From Trebonia sp963822615 (lineage in GTDB: Bacteria; Actinomycetota; Actinomycetes; Streptosporangiales; Streptosporangiaceae): a stretch of 64,000 nucleotides of DNA. Both the position numbers and the translations under genes were made by a program. Positions 45,890-55,748 of this stretch are shown here, in pieces. The stretch lies in NCBI GenBank assembly GCA_963822615.1, contig CAWGIM010000026.1, positions 242,044 through 306,043 on the forward strand. Direction: 5' to 3'. The notes under the pieces were generated by a model. It did not search any database, was not told the DNA's origin, and saw only the letters and a list, made by a program, of their open reading frames with translations. The stretch's first letter is position 1; each line of letters begins with the position of its first letter.

Positions 45890-46837
45890 TCAGGCCCAGA
45901 GCTGCCCTTCCAGCTTCTGCTCGGCCTCGTCCAGGGTGCCGCTGTAGGCGCCGGTCGACAGGTACTTCCAGCCGCCGTCGGCCACCAGCACCACGATGTC
46001 CGCGCGCTCCCTGGCCTTCAGCGCCTGGGCGGCCATCGCCAGGCCCGCGTGCAGCGCGCAGCCGGCCGAGATGCCGGCGAAGATGCCCTCCTTGGACAGG
46101 AAGTCGCGGGTGCGGCGCAGCGCGTCCTCCGAGGACACAGAAAACCGGGTGGTCAGCACCGACTCGTCGTACAGCTCGGGGACGAAGCCCTCGTCCACGT
46201 TGCGCAGGCCGTAGACCAGCTCACCGTAGCGCGGCTCGGCCGCCACGATCTTGACCTCGGGGACGTGCTCGCGCAGGAACCGGCCGGTGCCCATCAGCGT
46301 GCCGGTGGTGCCGAGCCCGGCCACGAAATGGGTGACCGACGGCAGGTCGGCCAGGATCTCCGGCCCGGTGGTCTCGTAGTGCGCGCGGGCGTTGGCCTCG
46401 TTGCCGTACTGGTAGAGCATCACCCAGTCCGGGTGGTCGGCCGCCAGCCGCTTCGCGACCCGGACGGCCTCGTTGGAGCCGCCCGCGGCGGGCGAGGTGA
46501 AGATCTCCGCCCCGTACATGCGCAGGATCTGGCGGCGCTCCTCGCTGGTGTTCTCCGGCATCACCACGATGAGCTGGTAGCCGCGCAGCTTGGCCACCAT
46601 CGCCAGCGAGATCCCGGTGTTGCCCGAGGTCGGCTCCAGGATGGTGGCGCCCGGGCGGAGCAGGCCGTCCTTCTCCGCCTGCTCGACCATGAAGAAGGCC
46701 GCCCGGTCCTTCACCGACCCGGTCGGGTTGCGGTCCTCCAGCTTGGCCCACAGCCGGACGTCGTCCGACGGGGACAGCCGCGGCAGCCCCACCATCGGGG
46801 TGTTGCCGAGGCTGGCGAGCAGCGAGTCGTAGCGCAT
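45890..46837 (-). CDS. cysM: O-phosphoserine sulfhydrylase CysM (CysO-dependent)
   Basis: CysM condenses phosphoserine with the thiocarboxylate of CysO, giving a CysO-cysteine adduct. The 315-residue PLP enzyme has Lys43 in NPTGSVKDR, the phosphate loop TSGNTG and the GTTGTLMG loop. It is 5 nt after the cysO stop and in the same operon as mec, the arrangement known from M. tuberculosis. This supports phosphoserine rather than O-acetylserine as substrate. Confidence 0.94.
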   Translation of the reverse strand: MRYDSLLASLGNTPMVGLPRLSPSDDVRLWAKLEDRNPTGSVKDRAAFFMVEQAEKDGLLRPGATILEPTSGNTGISLAMVAKLRGYQLIVVMPENTSEERRQILRMYGAEIFTSPAAGGSNEAVRVAKRLAADHPDWVMLYQYGNEANARAHYETTGPEILADLPSVTHFVAGLGTTGTLMGTGRFLREHVPEVKIVAAEPRYGELVYGLRNVDEGFVPELYDESVLTTRFSVSSEDALRRTRDFLSKEGIFAGISAGCALHAGLAMAAQALKARERADIVVLVADGGWKYLSTGAYSGTLDEAEQKLEGQLWA

Positions 46838-46842
46838 AGGGG

Positions 46843-47121
46843 CTAGCGCGAGCCGCCGGCCACCGCGGGCAGCACGGTGACGGTGTCGCCGTCCTTGACC
46901 GGGGTCTCCAGGCCGCCGAGGAAGCGCACGTCCTCGTCGTTGAGGTAGACGTTGACGAACCGGCGCAGCTTCTCGCCGTCCACCAGCCGGTCGCGCAGCC
47001 CGCTGTGCTCCTTGTCCAGGTTGCTCAGCAGCTCGTCCAGGGTGGCGCCGGCTCCCTCGACCGTCTTGGCGCCGCCGGTATAGGTGCGCAGGATGGTCGG
47101 GATGCGAACCTCAATGGCCAT
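46843..47121 (-). CDS. cysO: Sulfur-carrier protein CysO (MoaD/ThiS fold), C-terminus GGSR
   Basis: The 92-residue ubiquitin-like protein carries sulfur as a C-terminal thiocarboxylate for cysteine synthesis. The body matches mycobacterial CysO (IPTILRTYTGG, RRFVNVYLNDEDVRFLGGL, VLPAVAGG). The mycobacterial protein ends at the diglycine; here two codons, Ser-Arg, follow before the TAG. The diglycine must therefore be exposed by cleavage before adenylation, possibly by the JAMM protein Mec encoded 70 nt upstream. GAGGAG lies 11 nt before ATG 47121. Confidence 0.94.
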   Translation of the reverse strand: MAIEVRIPTILRTYTGGAKTVEGAGATLDELLSNLDKEHSGLRDRLVDGEKLRRFVNVYLNDEDVRFLGGLETPVKDGDTVTVLPAVAGGSR

Positions 47122-47191
47122 GTCGTCAATCGCTCCTCGGTGAACTTGCAGTGCCTTGGCTGCAACCCTAACCGGGGCCCGATCATTCCGG

Positions 47192-47599
47192 TCAACCGGA
47201 GACCTTCACCGGCTCCTCGGTGACCACGCCGTCGACGATGCGGAAGGAGCGGAACTCGGCCTGCTGCTCGTCCCTGGTCGAGACCAGCACGTAGTGCGCG
47301 TCGGGCCAGCCCGCGTAGGAGATGTCGGTACGCGACGGGTACGCCTCGGTGGCGGTGTGCGAGTGGTAGATCACCACCGGCTCCTCGTCGTTGTCTTCCA
47401 TCCCCTGCCACACCCGGAGGTACTCGCCCGGGTCGAACTCGTAGAAGGTGGGCGACCGGGCGGCGTTCAGCATCGGGATGAAGCGGACCGGGGCGTCACC
47501 GCCGGCCGGGCCCGCCAGCATGCCGCAGGCCTCGTCCGGGTGATCTTTCCTGGCGTGGGCCACGATCTGGTCATGCAGCGCCCGCGGGATAGTCAGCAC
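47192..47599 (-). CDS. mec: JAMM-family metalloprotease Mec (CysO-cysteine hydrolase)
   Basis: Mec releases cysteine from the CysO-Cys adduct. The 135-residue JAMM protein has Glu23 (DEACG), His79 and His81 (YHSH), Ser89 and Asp92 (SRTD), the full zinc and catalytic set. It is followed by cysO and cysM in one operon. Since CysO here ends in GGSR, Mec is also the obvious candidate to trim it (inference; a related JAMM enzyme trims QbsE in thioquinolobactin synthesis). Confidence 0.94.
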   Translation of the reverse strand: MLTIPRALHDQIVAHARKDHPDEACGMLAGPAGGDAPVRFIPMLNAARSPTFYEFDPGEYLRVWQGMEDNDEEPVVIYHSHTATEAYPSRTDISYAGWPDAHYVLVSTRDEQQAEFRSFRIVDGVVTEEPVKVSG

Positions 47600-47610
47600 A
47601 ACTGCTCAGG

Positions 47611-48231
47611 TTACCCGGCGATCGCGCGGACCAGCGACTCCTGGACGGCGCCGAGCCAGCCGTAGACCTCGAACGCCGCCACCCGCGGGTCCTTCGGGTC
47701 GAGCCCGGTCAGCTGGTCCTCGAAGTCCTCGGTCACCGCCAGCCGCACGCCGAACATCAGCCGGACGTCGTTCAGCGCCCGCAGCCAGTCCCTGGCCTGG
47801 TCGGCGCTGAGCTTCACCCGGCCGCCCTTGGCGGGCAGCGTCTCAAGCAGCGTCAGCGCGAAGTACTTCTTGGCCTCGCGCAGCGAGGACTCGGTGTACT
47901 TGCGGAACTCCCCCGCCGCCTCCGGGTCATCGGAGTAGGCATCGGGCAGCAGCCGGGCCAGCACCGGGTCGACCGGCGCCTCCGGGGCAGGCGCGGTGGC
48001 CTCGTTGAACATCTTCTCCAGGTCGTCGAACAGGTCGGGCGTGTCACCGCCGCCCGACGACCCGGCCGCGTCGTCCGCCGAGGCCGAAGCGGCCATCGGC
48101 GGGGCGGGCCGGTCCGGGTCGTTCAGCAGCTCGATGACCGGACCGACCAGCGTCCGCAGCAGGGTTGCCTCACCCGGCGACAGCCAGACGCTGGCGCCGC
48201 CGCCCTTCGTAGACCGGAACATCTCCATCAC
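47611..48231 (-). CDS. DUF2017 protein (Rv1332-like)
   Basis: The 206-residue protein has a short beta start (VWLSPGEATLLRTLVGPVIELL), a Ser/Asp/Gly-rich loop (48-62), and helical blocks with EFRKYTESSLREAKKYFALTLLETLP and DWLRALNDVRLMFGVRL. It fits DUF2017, which lies next to clpS in many actinobacteria. No molecular function is known; a role with ClpS or Clp proteolysis is guessed from the neighbourhood. It is 12 nt after clpS. Confidence 0.87.
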   Translation of the reverse strand: MMEMFRSTKGGGASVWLSPGEATLLRTLVGPVIELLNDPDRPAPPMAASASADDAAGSSGGGDTPDLFDDLEKMFNEATAPAPEAPVDPVLARLLPDAYSDDPEAAGEFRKYTESSLREAKKYFALTLLETLPAKGGRVKLSADQARDWLRALNDVRLMFGVRLAVTEDFEDQLTGLDPKDPRVAAFEVYGWLGAVQESLVRAIAG

Positions 48232-48243
48232 TCCCCGGACGGC

Positions 48244-48534
48244 TCAGGTGTCCTGGCGGACGGTTGCCCACAGCCCGTACCCGTGCAGCACCTCAACGTT
48301 GCGTTCCATCGCCTCGCGGGTACCGCTGGCCACCACTGCCTTGCCCTTGTGGTGCACGTCGAGCATCAGTTTCTCCGCCTTCGACCGCGGGTATCCGAAA
48401 ACATGCTCGAACACGTAGGTCACGTAGGACATCAGGTTGACCGGGTCGTTCCAAACAATCGTCAACCAGGGCTTATCGGGTCTTATATCTTCCGCTGACG
48501 ACGGCTGATCGACTTCAGCGGGTGCCACGCTCAC
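48244..48534 (-). CDS. clpS: ATP-dependent Clp protease adaptor ClpS
   Basis: ClpS brings N-degron proteins to ClpC/ClpA. GTG 48534 (8 nt after GGAGGT) gives 96 residues; the longer frame is not needed. Motifs: WLTIVWNDPVNLMSYVTYVFEHVFGY and LMLDVHHKGKAVV with the N-degron pocket residues in NDPVN. First gene of the long minus-strand operon ending with rdgB. Divergent from pncB, 33 nt between starts. Confidence 0.95.
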   Translation of the reverse strand: MSVAPAEVDQPSSAEDIRPDKPWLTIVWNDPVNLMSYVTYVFEHVFGYPRSKAEKLMLDVHHKGKAVVASGTREAMERNVEVLHGYGLWATVRQDT

Positions 48535-48554
48535 TCGCTCGCACCTCCCTTTCG

Positions 48555-48560
48555 TAGTCT
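48555..48560 (+). promoter_or_regulatory. -10 hexamer for leaderless pncB
   Basis: TAGTCT, 7 nt before GTG 48568. Confidence 0.5.
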
Positions 48561-48567
48561 TCCACCT

Positions 48568-49920
48568 GTGACCAATACGGTGAACAGCGGGACAACCGCG
48601 CTGCTGACTGACCACTACGAGCTCACCATGCTGCAAGCCGCGCTGAGCAGCGGCGCGGCGCAGCGGCGGGCAGTGTTCGAGGTTTTCGCCCGCCACCTGC
48701 CGCACGGCCGCCGCTACGGCGTCGTGGCCGGCACCGGCCGGCTACTCGACGCGCTCGAGCGCTTCCGCTTCGGGCCGGACGAGCTGTCCTTCCTAAGCGA
48801 CAACCAGATCGTGGACGAGGCCACCATCCGGTTCCTGTCATCGTATCGGTTTTCCGGCAACATCTGGGGTTATGCCGAAGGGGAGGTGTACTTCCCCGGG
48901 TCGCCGATCCTGGTCGTGGAGGGCACCTTCGCGGAGTCGGTACTGCTCGAGACGGTGGCGCTGTCGATACTCAACCACGACTGCGCGGTCGCCTCGGCCG
49001 CGTCGCGGATGGTGACCGCGGCCGGCGGCCCCGGCCCGGGCGGGCGGCCGCTGATCGAGATGGGCTCGCGCCGGACCCACGAGGCGGCCGCGGTGGCCGC
49101 CGCCCGGGCCGCCTACATCGCCGGGTTCGCGTCCACCTCCAACCTGGAGGCCCGGTACGCCTACGGGGTCCCGTCCAGCGGCACCTCCGCCCACGCGTTC
49201 ACGCTGGTGCACGACAGCGAGCCGGAGGCGTTCGCCGCCCAGCTCTCCTCGCTCGGGGCCGGCACCACCCTGCTGGTGGACACGTTCAGCGTCGAGCAGG
49301 CGGTCCGGGCGGCGGTAGCCGAGGCCGGGCCGTCGCTGGGCGCGGTGCGGATCGACAGCGGCGACCTGCCGGCGCTGGCGGTGTCGGTCCGGGCGCTGCT
49401 TGACTCACTCGGCGCGACCAGCACCCGCATCATCCTCACCGGCGACCTGGACGAGTACTCGATCGCCGGGCTCGCGGTCGCCCCGGTCGACGGCTACGGC
49501 GTCGGCACCTCGCTGGTCACCGGGTCCGGGGCGCCGACCGCGGCGCTGGTCTACAAGCTGGTGGCGCGCTCCGACGGGCCGCTGGCGGACGGCGAGCCGG
49601 CCGGGGCACTGGTCCCGGTGGCCAAGCGGTCGGTCGGGAAGCCGGGACGGGGCGGGCGCAAGTGGGCCGTGCGCGAGCGGTCCGCCAGCGGCGACGCGGC
49701 CACCGAGCGGATCTGGCTGGCGCCGCCGGAAGGCACCCGCCCGGACGACCGGGTACTGCTGCAGGAACTGGTGCGCGACGGCAAGGTCGTCGGCCGCGAG
49801 CCGCTGGCCGACGCCAGGCGGCGGCACGCGGACGTGCTGGCCGAACTGCCCGGTTACGCGCTGCAGCTTTCCCGCGGCTACCCGGCGATCCCCACCGTCT
49901 TCGGCCCGGACAGCGACTAG
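48568..49920 (+). CDS. pncB: Nicotinate phosphoribosyltransferase
   Basis: PncB makes nicotinate mononucleotide for NAD salvage. The 450-residue protein starts at GTG 48568, 7 nt from TAGTCT (leaderless). Motifs: LLTDHYELTMLQAAL, EMGSRRTHEAAAVAAARAAYIAGFASTSN, GTSAHAF (phosphoribosyl pocket), and RIDSGDLPALA. Length fits. Followed by pncA, 21 nt later, so the two nicotinamide salvage genes stand side by side. In M. tuberculosis the same gene lies beside clpS. Confidence 0.95.
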   Translation: MTNTVNSGTTALLTDHYELTMLQAALSSGAAQRRAVFEVFARHLPHGRRYGVVAGTGRLLDALERFRFGPDELSFLSDNQIVDEATIRFLSSYRFSGNIWGYAEGEVYFPGSPILVVEGTFAESVLLETVALSILNHDCAVASAASRMVTAAGGPGPGGRPLIEMGSRRTHEAAAVAAARAAYIAGFASTSNLEARYAYGVPSSGTSAHAFTLVHDSEPEAFAAQLSSLGAGTTLLVDTFSVEQAVRAAVAEAGPSLGAVRIDSGDLPALAVSVRALLDSLGATSTRIILTGDLDEYSIAGLAVAPVDGYGVGTSLVTGSGAPTAALVYKLVARSDGPLADGEPAGALVPVAKRSVGKPGRGGRKWAVRERSASGDAATERIWLAPPEGTRPDDRVLLQELVRDGKVVGREPLADARRRHADVLAELPGYALQLSRGYPAIPTVFGPDSD

Positions 49921-49929
49921 ACGGGGCGG

Positions 49930-49935
49930 TAAAGT
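49930..49935 (+). promoter_or_regulatory. -10 hexamer for leaderless pncA
   Basis: TAAAGT, 6 nt before ATG 49942, in the 21-nt gap after pncB. Confidence 0.55.
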
Positions 49936-49941
49936 CTTCTC

Positions 49942-50502
49942 ATGCGGGCTCTGATTATCGTTGACGTGCAGAATGACTTCTGCGAAGGCGGCTCGCTGGC
50001 GGTGGCCGGCGGGACCGCGGTCGCCCGGGGGATCAGCTCGCTGCTGGCGTCCGGCCGCCACGGCTACGACCACGTGGTGGCGACCAAGGACTACCACGTC
50101 GACCCGGGCAGCCACTTCGCGGCCGACCCGGACTACGCGCGCAGCTGGCCGGCCCACTGCGTGGCCGGCACGGCCGGGGCCGAGTTCCACCCCGACCTGG
50201 CCACCGGGCCGATCGAGGCGGTGTTCCGCAAGGGCGCGCACGCCGCCGCCTACAGCGGCTTCGAAGGGGTCACCGACGACGGCACGCCGCTGGCCGGCTG
50301 GCTGCGCGAGCACGGGGTGGACACCGTCGACGTGGTCGGCATCGCCACCGACTTCTGCGTGCGCGCCACCGCCGCCGACGCCGCCGCCAACGGGTTCAGC
50401 ACCCGGGTGCTGCTCGAGCTGACGGCCGGGGTCGCGCCCGGCACCACCGCCGAGGCGATCACCCAGCTGCGCGACACCGGGGTCGAGGTCCGCCCCGACT
50501 GA
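49942..50502 (+). CDS. pncA: Nicotinamidase (PncA)
   Basis: PncA turns nicotinamide into nicotinate, the substrate of the adjacent PncB; the same family activates pyrazinamide. The 186-residue protein has the catalytic triad Asp8, Lys97 and Cys139 (TDFCVRAT) and metal ligands Asp50, His52 and His58 (KDYHVDPGSHF). ATG 49942 is 6 nt from TAAAGT. It ends just before a large bidirectional terminator. Confidence 0.96.
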   Translation: MRALIIVDVQNDFCEGGSLAVAGGTAVARGISSLLASGRHGYDHVVATKDYHVDPGSHFAADPDYARSWPAHCVAGTAGAEFHPDLATGPIEAVFRKGAHAAAYSGFEGVTDDGTPLAGWLREHGVDTVDVVGIATDFCVRATAADAAANGFSTRVLLELTAGVAPGTTAEAITQLRDTGVEVRPD

Positions 50503-50510
50503 CGCTTTTC

Positions 50511-50606
50511 AGGATTATCCCGAACGGGTGCGGCTGACTGCCCTCCCCCGGCCCCGGGCGGAACCGGGGGCCGGCCGGAGGCGGCCGCACCCGTTCGGAT
50601 AATCCT
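50511..50606. terminator. Long bidirectional terminator carrying dispersed repeats
   Basis: Arms 50511-50534 and 50584-50606 pair over 23 bp with one bulged base. Both arms contain the GCCGCACCCGTTCGG element (50520-50534 inverted, 50584-50598). The 49-nt interior is GC-rich with its own small stems. It lies between the convergent pncA and acetate-transporter genes. Confidence 0.85.
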
Positions 50607-50610
50607 GGTT
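50584..50610. repeat. Dispersed intergenic repeat, copy 3
   Basis: GCCGCACCCGTTCGGA with CTGGTT 5 nt later, just after the acetate-transporter stop as read on the minus strand. Confidence 0.65.
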
Positions 50611-50614
50611 CTTC

Positions 50615-51292
50615 TTAGCGGAGGGACGGGCGGCCGAGCGGCAGCGGACGGCCGCCGGTGGCCACCGCGGCCGTGGAGGCGTACAGGTACACGCCGACCG
50701 CGGCGAACGCGAACACGAAGTAGCCGGCCGTCTTCGCCAGCCCGGACGACCCCTGGTTGACGCTGAGGAACACCAGCAGCAGGGCCACGTCGATGAGCAC
50801 GAACAGCAGCGTGTAGACCACCGGCAGCCGCAGCGTGGTCAGCGTCAGCATCACGATGACCACCAGCCAGGCGACCAGGAACAGCTCCTGCGCGGCCTGG
50901 GCGGAGGCCGGCGCGATGCCGAACCAGTTGTGGGTCAGGCCGAGGACCAGGACCGCGTAGCTGAGCCAGAAGCCGGCGAAGATGCCGAACACGCTGGCGA
51001 CCGCGCTCTGGCCGAGCGAGGCGCTCCAGATCGTCGCCAGGAACAGCCCGATCGCGGTGGCGGCGAGGATGATCGGCAGGGCCGCGCCGACGGCGGCGGC
51101 CGGGACCACGCCGACCAGCGCCAGGCCGAGGGAGACCGAGCCGGCGATGAAGCAGGGCAGGCCGAGCGCCATCGGGTCGCCGATCAGCGGGCCGGACGCG
51201 GCCGGCTCGGCCGCGACTGGCTCGGCCGCGGGCGGTTCGGTCGCCGTGGCCTGGGCTGGGACCAGGCTGGAGGCGGATGCATCAGCGCTCAT
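50615..51292 (-). CDS. Acetate/succinate permease (GPR1/FUN34/YaaH family)
   Basis: The 225-residue protein has an Ala/Pro-rich cytosolic lead (1-35), then six membrane helices. The first begins IGDPMALGLPCFI, a variant of the family NPAPLGL motif. It should take up acetate or succinate with protons. AAGGAG lies upstream of ATG 51292. A short C5/G5 hairpin (51328-51341) sits in its leader. Confidence 0.85.
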   Translation of the reverse strand: MSADASASSLVPAQATATEPPAAEPVAAEPAASGPLIGDPMALGLPCFIAGSVSLGLALVGVVPAAAVGAALPIILAATAIGLFLATIWSASLGQSAVASVFGIFAGFWLSYAVLVLGLTHNWFGIAPASAQAAQELFLVAWLVVIVMLTLTTLRLPVVYTLLFVLIDVALLLVFLSVNQGSSGLAKTAGYFVFAFAAVGVYLYASTAAVATGGRPLPLGRPSLR

Positions 51293-51432
51293 CGCGTACT
51301 CCTTCGTGTAGCGAGCGCCCCCGTAGGGGGGTTAATGCATCGGTACGCCCCGGACCGGCCGCGGGTGTTCTCACTTTGAACCACCAGCCGCCCGCCAGCC
51401 ACGCCGTTCTCACGTCTTCGCAGGTCAGCGGG

Positions 51433-53217
51433 TTAGCGGCGGGAAACTGCCCATTGCCGGATCCGGTCAATCCGCGCCTTGACCTGCTCGGCCGACGCCT
51501 GCGCGAGCGGCGGGCCGCCGCAGGAGCCGCGCAGCTCGTTGTGGATCACCCCGTGCGGCTGCCCGGTGCGGTGTGACCACGCCCCGACCAGGCCGTTCAG
51601 CTCCTTGCGGAGCGCCGCCAGCTGCTCACGGCTGATCGTCGGCTTCGGCGCGGGCGGCGGCTCGGGCTGGCCGGCCGGGCCGGGGACGGCGAACAGGCCG
51701 CCGTCGGCCGGGACCGCCTCGGGGGCGGCCGAGCGGGCCGCCAGCTGGGCCGCCTGGCGCTTGCGGAGCAGGGTGGTCACCTGGTCGGGCTCGAGCAGCC
51801 CGGGCAGGCCCAGGTAGTCATCCTCCTCGGCCGAGCCGGCCGCGGTGGCGGTGCCGAACTCACCCCCGTCGAACAGCACCCGGTCGAAGGTGGCCGACGC
51901 CTTGAGCACCTCGATCGACTTGCCCGCGAGCTCGAAGTCGTCGGGCGACCTGCGCTCCCGCTGCGCCGCCGCCAGCTCTGCCTCGGGGTCGCGGTCGAGC
52001 GCGCGCACCACGTGGTCCCGCTCGGCCTCGAGCTCGGCCGCGAACCCGAGCAGGATCGGCACCGACGGCACGAACACCGAGGCGGTCTCGCCGCGCTTGC
52101 GGGCGCGCACGAACCGGCCGACCGCCTGGGCGAAGAACAGCGGGGTGGACACGCTGGTGGCGTAGACCCCGACCGCCAGCCGGGGCACGTCCACCCCCTC
52201 CGACACCATCCGCACGGCAACCATCCAGCGCGCGTCCGACTGGCCGAAGGCGGAGATCTTCTTGCTCGCGGTCGGGTCGTCGGACAGCACCACCGCGGGC
52301 CGCTCGCCGGTGATCCGGCGCAGCAGCGCGGCGTAGGCCCGGGCCGTCTCGTGGTCGCTGGCGATCACCAGGCCGCCCGCGTCCGGCATCCCCCGGCGGA
52401 CCTCGGTCAGCCGCTTGTCGGCCGCCTCGAGCACCCGCTGGATCCAGTCGCCGCCCGGGTCGAGCGCGGTGCGCCACGCCTGCGCGACCTGCTCCCGGGT
52501 CATCGGGGTGCCGAGGGTGGCGCTGATCTCGTCGCCGGCCCGGGTCCGCCAGTGCATCTCGCCCGAGTAGGCGAGGAAGATGACCGGGCGGACCACCCCG
52601 TCGGTCAGCGCGGGCCCGTAGCCGTAGACGTAGTCGCTGGCCGAGCGCTTCGACCCGTCCGCCTCCGGGACGTAGCTGACGAACGGGATCGGGTTGGCGT
52701 CCGACCGGAACGGCGTCCCGGTCAGCGCCAGCCGCCGCCGGGCCGGGTCGAACGCCTCCTTGACGGCGTCGCCCCAGGACAGCGCGTCGCCCGCGTGGTG
52801 GATCTCGTCGAAGATGACCAGCGTGCGGCGGGCCTCGGTACGGTTCCTGTGCAGGGCGGGGTGCGCCGCCACCTGGGCGTAGGTGACCGCGACGCCCTGG
52901 AAGTCGGCCCCCGCCCGGCCCTGGGCGTTGCGGTAGGACGGGTCGATCGCGATGCCGAACCGCCGGGCCGCCTGCGCCCACTGGTACTTCAGGTGCTCGG
53001 TCGGCGTGACGATGGTCACCGCCATGATCTCGCGCTTGCTGAGCAGTTCCTTGGCGACGGTCAGGGCATAGGTCGTCTTGCCCGCACCGGGCGTCGCCAC
53101 CAGCAGGAAATCACGCTTGGCAACGCGGAAGTACTCGGCGTAAGCAGCTTTCTGCCAGCCGCGGAGACTGGGAAGACTCGGATCCAGAACGGGGGCTGAC
53201 TGCGATACGGCCGTCAC
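51433..53217 (-). CDS. SF2 DEAD/DEAH-type helicase
   Basis: The 594-residue protein has the two SF2 RecA domains: Walker A ATPGAGKTT (Lys48), motif II DEIHH, motif III LTGTPFRSD, and in the second domain VSEGVDVPRLAVG and motif VI QAVGRFVRARKRGE. The C-terminal third contains Ala/Glu-rich and Pro-rich segments and a helical end (LAALRKELNGLVGAWSHRTGQPHGVIHNELR). It resembles helicases of DNA repair or XPB-like enzymes common in actinobacteria. Start GTG 53217, 5 nt after the DUF3039 stop. Confidence 0.88.
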   Translation of the reverse strand: MTAVSQSAPVLDPSLPSLRGWQKAAYAEYFRVAKRDFLLVATPGAGKTTYALTVAKELLSKREIMAVTIVTPTEHLKYQWAQAARRFGIAIDPSYRNAQGRAGADFQGVAVTYAQVAAHPALHRNRTEARRTLVIFDEIHHAGDALSWGDAVKEAFDPARRRLALTGTPFRSDANPIPFVSYVPEADGSKRSASDYVYGYGPALTDGVVRPVIFLAYSGEMHWRTRAGDEISATLGTPMTREQVAQAWRTALDPGGDWIQRVLEAADKRLTEVRRGMPDAGGLVIASDHETARAYAALLRRITGERPAVVLSDDPTASKKISAFGQSDARWMVAVRMVSEGVDVPRLAVGVYATSVSTPLFFAQAVGRFVRARKRGETASVFVPSVPILLGFAAELEAERDHVVRALDRDPEAELAAAQRERRSPDDFELAGKSIEVLKASATFDRVLFDGGEFGTATAAGSAEEDDYLGLPGLLEPDQVTTLLRKRQAAQLAARSAAPEAVPADGGLFAVPGPAGQPEPPPAPKPTISREQLAALRKELNGLVGAWSHRTGQPHGVIHNELRGSCGGPPLAQASAEQVKARIDRIRQWAVSRR

Positions 53218-53222
53218 TACGG

Positions 53223-53498
53223 CTATTCGGCGCTGCCGCCGTCGCCGTCACCGTCACCGGGCGGCAGCGACTCGTAGATTTCCTTGCACTCCGGGCAGAC
53301 CGGGAACTTCTTCGCGTCCCGGCTGGGCACCCAGACCTTGCCGCAGAGCGCCTTGATGGGCGTACCGAAGACAGCGGCCTGCATCATGTCGTTCTTGTCG
53401 ACGTAGTGCGCGAACCGCTCATGATCCCCGTGCGACGTGTCGACCTTGCGGTCCTCGTGAACCTTCAGGTCGCTGTCTGGCATGACTTCGGTGTTCAC
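53223..53498 (-). CDS. DUF3039 small zinc-ribbon-like protein
   Basis: The 91-residue protein starts at GTG 53498. It has HERFAHYVDKNDM and the conserved ALCGKVWVPSRDAKKFPVCPEC block; Cys52, Cys68 and Cys71 could bind metal with a further ligand. DUF3039 is an actinobacterial family with no known function to me. It lies between algH and the helicase in one operon, 5 nt from the helicase start. Confidence 0.88.
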   Translation of the reverse strand: MNTEVMPDSDLKVHEDRKVDTSHGDHERFAHYVDKNDMMQAAVFGTPIKALCGKVWVPSRDAKKFPVCPECKEIYESLPPGDGDGDGGSAE

Positions 53499-53552
53499 GT
53501 TCGTGAGTTTACCCGCCAGCCCGGCCCTCGTGTGGACGACCCACCGGACAGC

Positions 53553-54164
53553 TCAGTTCAGCGCCGGGTCATCGGGATAGGTGGCCAGGAAGGCCAGGTC
53601 ACCCTCCTGGCGGCGCAGCACCTGGCGCCACAGCCGGTCCGGGTCGGCCGCGAACACGTCGCCCGGCTCGGCCGCCAGCACGTACCAGGCCCCTTCGGCG
53701 ATCTCCGCCTCCAGCTGGCCGGGCGACCAGCCGGCGTAGCCCGCGTAGACCCGCAGGCTGCTGATCGCGGGGGCCAGCAGCCGGGGCGGGGTGTCCAGGT
53801 CGAGCAGGCCGAGCCGGGCCAGCGCGGGGGCGCCGTCGAGCGGCCGCCAGCCGACCGGCTCGTCCCGCCCCGGGATCAGCGCCAGCGCGAGGGCGCTGTT
53901 GGGCTCGACCGGGCCGCCGCGGAACACCACCGAGGGCTCGGTCGCCAGCTCCGTCCACTGCTCGAGCACCTGGCCGACGCCGATCTCGGTCGGCCGGTTG
54001 AGCACCACCCCGAGCGTCCCCTGGACGTCCTCGTGCTCGACCAGCAGCACCACCGTGCGCTTGAAGTTCGGATCACCGAGCAGCGGGGTGGCGACCAGGA
54101 GCCGGCCAGCCTTCGGATCGGAACCCATATGGTCCATGTAACCACCATCGGCGGGACGGGTCAT
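53553..54164 (-). CDS. UPF0301/YqgE/AlgH family protein (DUF179)
   Basis: ATG 54164 gives 203 residues. The core LLVATPLLGDPNFKRTVVLLVEH, GTLGVVLNRPTEI and VFRGGPVEPNSALAL are the DUF179 signature. The role is uncertain; in pseudomonads AlgH affects regulation, and structures show no clear active site. The start is 7 nt after the malic-enzyme stop, so both are on one transcript. Confidence 0.88.
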   Translation of the reverse strand: MTRPADGGYMDHMGSDPKAGRLLVATPLLGDPNFKRTVVLLVEHEDVQGTLGVVLNRPTEIGVGQVLEQWTELATEPSVVFRGGPVEPNSALALALIPGRDEPVGWRPLDGAPALARLGLLDLDTPPRLLAPAISSLRVYAGYAGWSPGQLEAEIAEGAWYVLAAEPGDVFAADPDRLWRQVLRRQEGDLAFLATYPDDPALN

Positions 54165-54171
54165 GGCGGCG

Positions 54172-55617
<1,446 letters not shown>

Positions 55618-55736
55618 GTGGGTTCCGCCTTCCTCCGGCGACACTGCCGGGATACCCCCTGGCGACGCGGGCGCCATTTCGCGGGCGACACCGCCGGGAA
55701 CAAGCTCAAGGATATTGAGGTACGCCCGGCACCGCG

Positions 55737-55742
55737 TACTCT
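55737..55742 (+). promoter_or_regulatory. -10 hexamer for leaderless marR gene
   Basis: TACTCT, 6 nt before ATG 55749. Confidence 0.55.
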
Positions 55743-55748
55743 TCATGC

